The notes under the pieces were generated by a model. It searched no databases and was not told the DNA's origin. It saw nothing but the letters and a program-made list of their open reading frames with translations. Made by a program: the position numbers and the translations under genes. Of a DNA stretch of 64,000 nucleotides, positions 59,286 to 64,000 are shown piece by piece. Origin of the DNA: a bacterium 1xD42-67 (lineage in GTDB: Bacteria; Bacillota; Clostridia; Oscillospirales; Oscillospiraceae); contig RAYO01000017.1 of the NCBI GenBank assembly GCA_003612335.1, positions 1 through 64,000 on the forward strand, given 5' to 3'. Numbering within the stretch: the stretch's first letter is position 1; every line of letters starts with the position of its first letter.

Positions 59286-59314
59286 CGAGACTCGTGACAG
59301 GGGAGGTCCTCAGG

Positions 59315-59680
59315 ATGAAGAGCCAAGCCTATCGCATGACGATGCTGTTCGATTTTTACGGCGACGTACTGACGGATCGTCAGAAGGAGTTCTACGACCT
59401 GTACTACAACGAGGATCTGTCTCTGGGGGAGATCGCAGAGAACTACGGCATCACCCGCCAGGGCGTCCGGGACGTGATCGTCCGGGCAGAGGCCGTCCTC
59501 ACCGAGCTGGAGGACAAGACGGGCCTGATCAAACGCTTCCACATGATGAAGGTCCAGCTGGAGCAGGTCCGCCAGGACGCGGGCCGGATGGTCCAGCTGG
59601 CCGCCAGGCTGGACAGCGACGAGCTGGAGTCTCTGGCCCTCCGGGTCCGGGACACCGCCGACGCCCTGCTGAAGGAGTAA
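59315..59680 (+). CDS. ylxM: SRP-associated helix-turn-helix protein YlxM
   Basis: 121 residues. Sigma-region-4-like helix-turn-helix: L-T-D-R-Q-K-E-F-Y-D-L-Y-Y-N-E-D-L-S-L-G-E-I-A near residue 20 and I-T-R-Q-G-V-R-D near 45. YlxM stimulates FtsY/Ffh GTPase activity in the signal recognition pathway of Gram-positive bacteria. ATG 59315 has GGAGG 8 bp upstream; the in-frame start at 59294 lacks one. ffh begins 4 bp after its stop codon. Confidence 0.93.
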   Translation: MKSQAYRMTMLFDFYGDVLTDRQKEFYDLYYNEDLSLGEIAENYGITRQGVRDVIVRAEAVLTELEDKTGLIKRFHMMKVQLEQVRQDAGRMVQLAARLDSDELESLALRVRDTADALLKE

Positions 59681-59684
59681 GCCC

Positions 59685-61058
59685 ATGGCATTTGAAGGAC
59701 TTTCTGAAAAGCTCTCCGCCGCCTTTAAAAAGCTGCGGGGCAAGGGCCGGCTGTCCGAGGCCGATGTGAAGGAGGCCATGCGGGAGATCCGCCTGGCCCT
59801 GCTGGAGGCCGACGTCAGCTTCAAGGTGGTCAAGCAGTTCGTGGCTCAGGTCACGGAGAAAGCAGTGGGGGCCGACGTACTGGAGGCCCTCTCCCCCGCC
59901 CAGCAGATCGTCAAGATCGTCGATCAGGAGCTCACCGACCTGATGGGCGGCTCCGCCGCCAAGCTGGCCATCTCCTCCAAGCCCCCCACAGTGATCATGA
60001 TGGTGGGCCTCCAAGGTGCGGGCAAGACCACCAACGGCGCCAAGCTGGCCGGCCTGATGAAGAAACAGAACGGCAAGCGGCCCCTGCTGGCCGCCTGCGA
60101 TATCTACCGCCCCGCCGCCATCCAGCAGCTGGAGGTAGTGGGCAGTCAGCTGGACATCCCCGTCTTCCAGATGGGCCAGACCGATCCGGTAGATATCGCC
60201 AAGGCCGCCGTAGAGCACGCCGTCAAGCACGGCAACGACATGGTGTTCCTGGACACCGCCGGCCGGCTCCACGTGGACGAGGAGCTGATGGACGAGCTGC
60301 GCAACATCAAGGCCGCCGTGGAGCCCACCGAGATCCTCCTGGTGGTGGACGCCATGATCGGCCAGGACGCGGTGAACGCCGCCAAGGCCTTCGACGACGC
60401 CCTGGATATCGACGGCGTCCTCCTCACCAAGCTGGACGGCGACGCCCGGGGCGGCGCGGCCCTGTCCATCAAGGCCGTCACCGGAAAGCCCATCAAGTTC
60501 GTGGGCATGGGGGAGAAGCTGGACCAGATCGAGGTCTTCCACCCCGACCGCATGGCCAGCCGGATCTTGGGCATGGGCGACATGCTCTCCCTCATCGAGA
60601 AGGCAGAGCAGAATTTCGACCAAAAAAAGGCTCTGGAGCTCCAGGAAAAGCTGCGGAAAAACAAGTTTACCCTCACCGACTTCTACGACCAGATGAAGCA
60701 GCTGAAGAACATGGGCTCTCTCACCGAGATCGCCGGGATGCTCCCCGGCGTGAAAGCCAGCGACCTGGAGGGAGCCACTATGGACGAAAAACTCCTCCAG
60801 CGGATGGAGGCCATCATCCTGTCCATGACCCCTGCAGAGCGGGAGGACCCTAAGCTGCTCAACTCCAGCCGGAAAAAGCGGATCGCTGCCGGCTCCGGCA
60901 CCCAGGTGGTGGACATCAACCGGCTGCTCAAGCAGTTCGAGATGCTCCAGGCCATGACCAAGCAGTTCACCGGCGGCAAGATGCCCAAGAATCTCCGGAA
61001 GATGATGGGCAAAAAGGGCCGGGGCGGCTTCCCCGGCATGGGCGGGATGCCATTTTAA
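59685..61058 (+). CDS. ffh: Signal recognition particle protein Ffh
   Basis: 457 residues. N domain, G domain with P-loop G-L-Q-G-A-G-K-T-T near residue 108 and D-T-A-G-R near 190, then T-K-L-D-G-D near 247. A Met-rich M domain follows (~300-440) ending in a G-G-M-P-F tail. Ffh binds signal sequences on ribosomes and delivers them to FtsY at the membrane. The SRP RNA gene is not visible in this window. Confident. Confidence 0.97.
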   Translation: MAFEGLSEKLSAAFKKLRGKGRLSEADVKEAMREIRLALLEADVSFKVVKQFVAQVTEKAVGADVLEALSPAQQIVKIVDQELTDLMGGSAAKLAISSKPPTVIMMVGLQGAGKTTNGAKLAGLMKKQNGKRPLLAACDIYRPAAIQQLEVVGSQLDIPVFQMGQTDPVDIAKAAVEHAVKHGNDMVFLDTAGRLHVDEELMDELRNIKAAVEPTEILLVVDAMIGQDAVNAAKAFDDALDIDGVLLTKLDGDARGGAALSIKAVTGKPIKFVGMGEKLDQIEVFHPDRMASRILGMGDMLSLIEKAEQNFDQKKALELQEKLRKNKFTLTDFYDQMKQLKNMGSLTEIAGMLPGVKASDLEGATMDEKLLQRMEAIILSMTPAEREDPKLLNSSRKKRIAAGSGTQVVDINRLLKQFEMLQAMTKQFTGGKMPKNLRKMMGKKGRGGFPGMGGMPF

Positions 61059-61059
61059 G

Positions 61060-61235
61060 CCTCCTTTTGAAAGGAGGTGCCCCAGTGCGCACACTGGGGC
61101 GGAGGATCGCATTTTGGCGAAGCCAAAATATGCGAAGCAAATTCAGGTTTGCAAAGCTTTGTTTACTTCGTATGTTCGCTTCGCGAACGCAATCCTCAGT
61201 CAGCCTGCAGCTGACAGCCCCTTTCAAAAGGGGCC
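61060..61235. repeat. Second MITE-like repeat, between ffh and rpsP
   Basis: Starts with CCTCCTTTTGAAAGGAGG (61060-61077) and ends with a CCCCTTTCAAAAGGGG-type hairpin (about 61218-61233). Inside are GCCCCAGT/ACTGGGGC and ATTTTGG/CCAAAAT hairpins and a CAGCTG-rich stem. It separates ffh from rpsP and breaks the usual tight spacing. The core sequence differs from the 59.0-kb element, but the end style is alike. Confidence 0.6.
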
Positions 61236-61307
61236 CTTTGGGACGTTGGCAGAGCGCCCTGTGCGCTTTCCATATGATCAAACAGATCTATTTGGAGGTG
61301 AAGATAC

Positions 61308-61547
61308 ATGGTCAAGATCAGACTGCGCCGTATGGGCGCAAAGAAGGCCCCCTTCTATCGCATCGTGGTGGCCGATTCCCGCTATCCCCGCGACGGCCGT
61401 TTCATCGAGGAGATCGGCTTCTACAACCCCACCGTCGATCCCACCGAGCTGAAGGTGGATGTGGACCGGGCCCAGGCCTGGATCAAGACGGGCGCTCAGC
61501 CCACCGAGACCGTCCGCGACCTGCTGAAAAAAGCCGGCGCCCTGTAA
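61308..61547 (+). CDS. rpsP: 30S ribosomal protein bS16
   Basis: 79 residues, the normal length. Family blocks [24 protein letters not shown] and [10 protein letters not shown] are present. bS16 is needed for 30S assembly. GGAGG lies 9 bp before the ATG. It heads the rpsP-khpA-(unknown)-rimM operon. Confidence 0.98.
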   Translation: MVKIRLRRMGAKKAPFYRIVVADSRYPRDGRFIEEIGFYNPTVDPTELKVDVDRAQAWIKTGAQPTETVRDLLKKAGAL

Positions 61548-61562
61548 GGCTGGAGGTCACCG

Positions 61563-61793
61563 ATGAAAGAGCTTCTCACCTATGTGGCCCAGAACCTGGT
61601 GGAGCACCCTGAACAGGTGACTGTCACTGAGGTCGAGGGCGACAGCGAGACCGTCCTGGAGCTCCGGGTCGCCCCGGAGGACATGGGCAAGGTGATCGGC
61701 CGCCAGGGCCGGATCGCCAAGGAGATCCGTATCCTGATGCGCTCCGCCGCCCAGCGGGCCGGCAAGCGGATCAATGTGGAGATCGTTGACTAG
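61563..61793 (+). CDS. khpA: KH-domain RNA-binding protein KhpA
   Basis: 76 residues: a single KH domain with the G-K-V-I-G-R-Q-G-R-I-A-K-E-I-R loop near residue 42. KhpA works with KhpB in post-transcriptional control of cell division genes in Gram-positive bacteria. It follows rpsP by 15 bp, the normal place for ylqC-type genes. Sometimes named YlqC. Confidence 0.95.
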   Translation: MKELLTYVAQNLVEHPEQVTVTEVEGDSETVLELRVAPEDMGKVIGRQGRIAKEIRILMRSAAQRAGKRINVEIVD

Positions 61794-61845
61794 AGCAAGG
61801 GCGCAGGGGGTTCCCTGCGTCCTTCTTTTCAGACTGGAGGACTTT

Positions 61846-62277
61846 ATGGACTGGTCAAAGACACAGCTGGCCGAGATACGATATTTCTGCACCAGCACCC
61901 GCAGCCAGACACCAAGGATCCTTATCGGACTTCCGCTCAAGTCCCAGCTTGGTCTCATCCTTATCATCTTCTCCTACTACCATGTCACAGAATTTCAGAT
62001 CTCGGACATCAAAGCGTTTTATCAATTGCTCCATACCCCCCATCTCAGGCCGGATCAGCTGCGACCTCCCTCCCCCGCCCGAATCGCCAAAGCCCTTGAA
62101 CAACTGGACAAGGACCACCGCCATCAGATCAACGTCCACTGCCTGGGGGAGGAACGCTATCAGATCGTTTGGGTCAGCCCCATCTATGTGGATGACTATG
62201 TAAAGGAATTGGATCACGGCTATGAGCGGGGATATGTCCAGTATTTTTTGGAGGAACACACATGGAACGATATTTAG
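61846..62277 (+). CDS. Unknown protein inserted in the rpsP-rimM operon
   Basis: 143 residues; I do not recognise the family. It begins M-D-W-S-K-T-Q-L-A-E-I-R-Y-F. A hydrophobic stretch near residues 34-48 (L-G-L-I-L-I-I-F-S-Y-Y) may be one membrane segment or a buried strand, and the middle is helical and basic. The ATG has GGAGG 5 bp upstream, a strong site, and the end overlaps rimM by 16 bp, so it is expressed with the operon. GC is lower than the neighbours. Usual operons have no gene here. Confidence 0.7.
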   Translation: MDWSKTQLAEIRYFCTSTRSQTPRILIGLPLKSQLGLILIIFSYYHVTEFQISDIKAFYQLLHTPHLRPDQLRPPSPARIAKALEQLDKDHRHQINVHCLGEERYQIVWVSPIYVDDYVKELDHGYERGYVQYFLEEHTWNDI

Positions 62278-62756
62278 AGGTGGGCAAGGTCACAAACGTC
62301 CACGGCCTGATGGGCGAGGTGAAGGTCCAGCCCTGGGCCGACTCACCGGAGTTTTTGTGTCAGTTCAAGACCCTGTATGTGGACGAGGCCCACTTCCCCA
62401 TGACAGTGCAGCGGGCCCGGGTCCACAAGAACATGGTCATCATCAAATTCGAGGGCCCCACTGACGTGCCCAGCGCCCTGTCTCTGCGCAACGCTATTTT
62501 GTATATTGACCGCTCGGACGTAGACCTGCCTGAGGGGACCTTCTTCCTGGCCGATATCTACGGCCTGGAGGTGCAGGACGCCGCCACCTGCGAGGTATTG
62601 GGCAAGATCGACGATGTGCTCACCCTGCCCGCCAACAATGTCTATGTGGTCCGGGGCGGCGCCCGGGAGCTGATGATCCCCGCCGTGCCCCAATTCATCG
62701 CAGAGACCGACATCGAAGGCGGCCGGATCCGGGTGAACATGATGGAGGGCCTATGA
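62262..62756 (+). CDS. rimM: Ribosome maturation factor RimM
   Basis: 164 residues. The N-terminal barrel has G-K-V-T-N-V-H-G-L-M-G-E-V-K-V near residue 6 and the PRC-type C-terminal half has L-A-D-I-Y-G-L-E-V and the V-Y-V-V-R-G block. RimM helps assemble the 30S head around uS19. It overlaps the unknown gene upstream by 16 bp and the next gene by 4 bp. The usual neighbour trmD is missing here. Confidence 0.95.
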   Translation: MERYLEVGKVTNVHGLMGEVKVQPWADSPEFLCQFKTLYVDEAHFPMTVQRARVHKNMVIIKFEGPTDVPSALSLRNAILYIDRSDVDLPEGTFFLADIYGLEVQDAATCEVLGKIDDVLTLPANNVYVVRGGARELMIPAVPQFIAETDIEGGRIRVNMMEGL

Positions 62757-63904
62757 AACAGGAATGGAAGGGCCCGCTTCGGCTGGGCGCGGTCCTCTTC
62801 GTCCTCTATCTGGCCGTCCACTACTGGGCGAAGCTCTCTGCCCTGGGCACAGTGGCCCTAAAGGCCGGGTTCCCCCTGGCCCTCGGGGCGGTGATCGCCT
62901 ACACGGTCAACATCCTGATGAGCCTGTATGAGGGCTGGTATTTCCCCCGCTCCCAGAGCCGGGCCGTGATCCGGAGCCGCCGTCCGGTATGCCTTCTCCT
63001 CTCTTTCGCCAGCCTGATCGCCATCGTCCTGATGATCGTTCGGATGATCGTGCCTGAGCTGGTCCAGAGCGTCACCCTGCTCCTCCAGGAGACGGTCCCC
63101 ATCCTCCAGGATCTGAGCGTCAAGGTGAACGAGAACCTGGGCCCGGACCAGCTGGCGATCCTGTCCCAGCTCTTCCTGGCCGACGGGACCATCAACTGGC
63201 AGGAGCTGGTCTCCAAGGTCCTCAACTTCCTGATGACCGGGCTGGGGGGCGTGATGGGCTCTCTGGTATCCCTGCTCTCCGCCGCCGTGTCCACCGCCTT
63301 CACCGCCATCGTCAGCGTCATCTTCTCGATCTACCTCCTCATGGGCAAGGAGGACCTGTCCCGGCAGAGCGCCCTGGTGCTCAAGACCTACCTCCCCTCC
63401 AAGTGGCACAGCCGCCTGCTCTACTTCTTCCAGACCCTCCACAACTGCTTCCGCCGGTTCGTGGTGGGCCAGTGTACCGAGGCGGTGATCCTGGGCCTGC
63501 TGTGCATGGCCGGGATGCTGCTGTTCCGCTTCCCATACGCCTCGATGGTGGGGACGCTGATCGGCTTCACCGCTCTGATCCCCGTGGCCGGCGCCTATAT
63601 CGGCGCCGGGGTGGGGGCCTTCATGATCTTCACCGTCTCCCCTGTCAAGGCCCTGCTGTTCCTGGTGTTCATCTCTGTCCTCCAGCAGTTGGAGGGCAAC
63701 CTGATCTATCCCAGAGTGGTGGGCTCCTCTATCGGCCTGCCCGGGATCTGGGTGCTGGCCGCCGTCACCATCGGCGGCGGCGTACTGGGGATCGCCGGGA
63801 TGCTGCTGGCCGTCCCGCTGGCCGCCGCCTGCTATCAGATGCTCCGGGACGATGTCTCCCGGCGCAGCGCCTCCCTTGGAGGCGGAGACGAAGACCCCAA
63901 ATAA
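62753..63904 (+). CDS. AI-2E/PerM-family membrane protein
   Basis: 383 residues with seven or eight membrane helices. The conserved central loop and C-terminal block G-x-L-I-Y-P-R-V-V-G-S-S-I-G-L-P identify the AI-2E transporter family. Members include Na+/H+-type antiporters and permeases of unclear substrate. Its ATG overlaps the rimM stop (ATGA). Function here unknown. Confidence 0.88.
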   Translation: MKQEWKGPLRLGAVLFVLYLAVHYWAKLSALGTVALKAGFPLALGAVIAYTVNILMSLYEGWYFPRSQSRAVIRSRRPVCLLLSFASLIAIVLMIVRMIVPELVQSVTLLLQETVPILQDLSVKVNENLGPDQLAILSQLFLADGTINWQELVSKVLNFLMTGLGGVMGSLVSLLSAAVSTAFTAIVSVIFSIYLLMGKEDLSRQSALVLKTYLPSKWHSRLLYFFQTLHNCFRRFVVGQCTEAVILGLLCMAGMLLFRFPYASMVGTLIGFTALIPVAGAYIGAGVGAFMIFTVSPVKALLFLVFISVLQQLEGNLIYPRVVGSSIGLPGIWVLAAVTIGGGVLGIAGMLLAVPLAAACYQMLRDDVSRRSASLGGGDEDPK

Positions 63905-63929
63905 CATGCTTCCTAAGGAGCGATGAGAT

Positions 63930-64000
63930 ATGATCACAGTTACTGACCTGAGCCTGAACTACAGCGGTACGCCGCTGTTCTCCCATGTAGACCTGCAGTT
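63930..64000 (+). CDS. ABC-F ATPase N-terminus (partial, runs off window)
   Basis: Only 23 codons are visible: M-I-T-V-T-D-L-S-L-N-Y-S-G-T-P-L-F, the typical first strand of an ABC-F family protein before its Walker A. AAGGAG lies 9 bp before the ATG. ABC-F proteins act on the ribosome. The rest is outside the window. Confidence 0.6.
   Translation, partial: MITVTDLSLNYSGTPLFSHVDLQ

Larger units (their letters stand above)
59010..59314. other. Intergenic between glucan synthase and ylxM
   Basis: Holds a MITE-like inverted repeat (59038-59150), the ylxM-ffh promoter (59224-59252) and a leader hairpin (59256-59285). No ORF supported. Confidence 0.7.

Overview
The window is chromosomal DNA from a spore-forming anaerobic Firmicute, most likely of the Oscillospiraceae (Flavonifractor/Intestinimonas-like). 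This rests on the very high GC, dense short-spaced operons with AGGAGG ribosome sites, spoIIGA-sigE, a cotJ coat operon, a flavodiiron protein fused to rubredoxin, and clostridial-type ylxM-ffh and rpsP-khpA-rimM operons. I cannot name a species. No rRNA or CRISPR array was seen. One tRNA gene (Ala, anticodon CGC) is present.

Layout. 1-7 kb: a glycan-use region with a lipoprotein N-terminus, a PocR/AraC-type regulator, and an operon galE - sugar-1-phosphate nucleotidyltransferase - NahK-like kinase. A Na+-coupled NSS transporter and an aldose-1-epimerase-like gene run the other way. 7-20.6 kb: housekeeping and stress genes (ogt, trmD, flavodiiron protein, radA, zinc ribbon, cwlD-like amidase, cotJ, radical SAM, amidase, an XRE regulator with a tandem-repeat tail, yebC, HD protein, degV, class II fba, flavodoxin). 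20.8-21.1 kb: a consensus promoter with no ORF (possible small RNA), then tRNA-Ala.

21.1-29.6 kb: an AT-richer integrated island between tRNA-Ala and a large serine recombinase. It carries a Tn916/Tn1549-style sigma-like/HTH module and two regulator-plus-enzyme cargo pairs (MerR with a short-chain dehydrogenase, HxlR with a radical SAM protein). It also has an unrecognised 415-residue protein with a HEPN-like R-N-x3-H motif, a cluster of long perfect hairpins, and a truncated replication protein. No relaxase or conjugation genes remain.

29.7-41.7 kb: a peptide deformylase-like gene, yaaA, a tocopherol-cyclase-like protein, a SWIM zinc-finger protein, and a two-component system next to an FtsX-type ABC transporter. 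The two promoters of that system share the same 11-bp-period direct repeat. An IS630 remnant and a PadR-DUF2812-DUF2812 operon follow. 41.8-51.8 kb: spoIIGA-sigE, an NhaC-like antiporter, an MBOAT acyltransferase with its partner protein, folD, lgt, and two M16 peptidase-family genes of the ymfF/ymfH type. 51.9-59.0 kb: a single 2383-residue cyclic beta-1,2-glucan synthase-like gene. 59.2-64 kb: ylxM-ffh, rpsP-khpA-(unknown)-rimM, an AI-2E/PerM-family membrane protein, and the start of an ABC-F ATPase. trmD, usually beside rimM, lies about 54 kb away.

Start codons were chosen by ribosome-site spacing and often differ from the longest ORF. All function calls come from motif and family recognition by eye; no database search was run.
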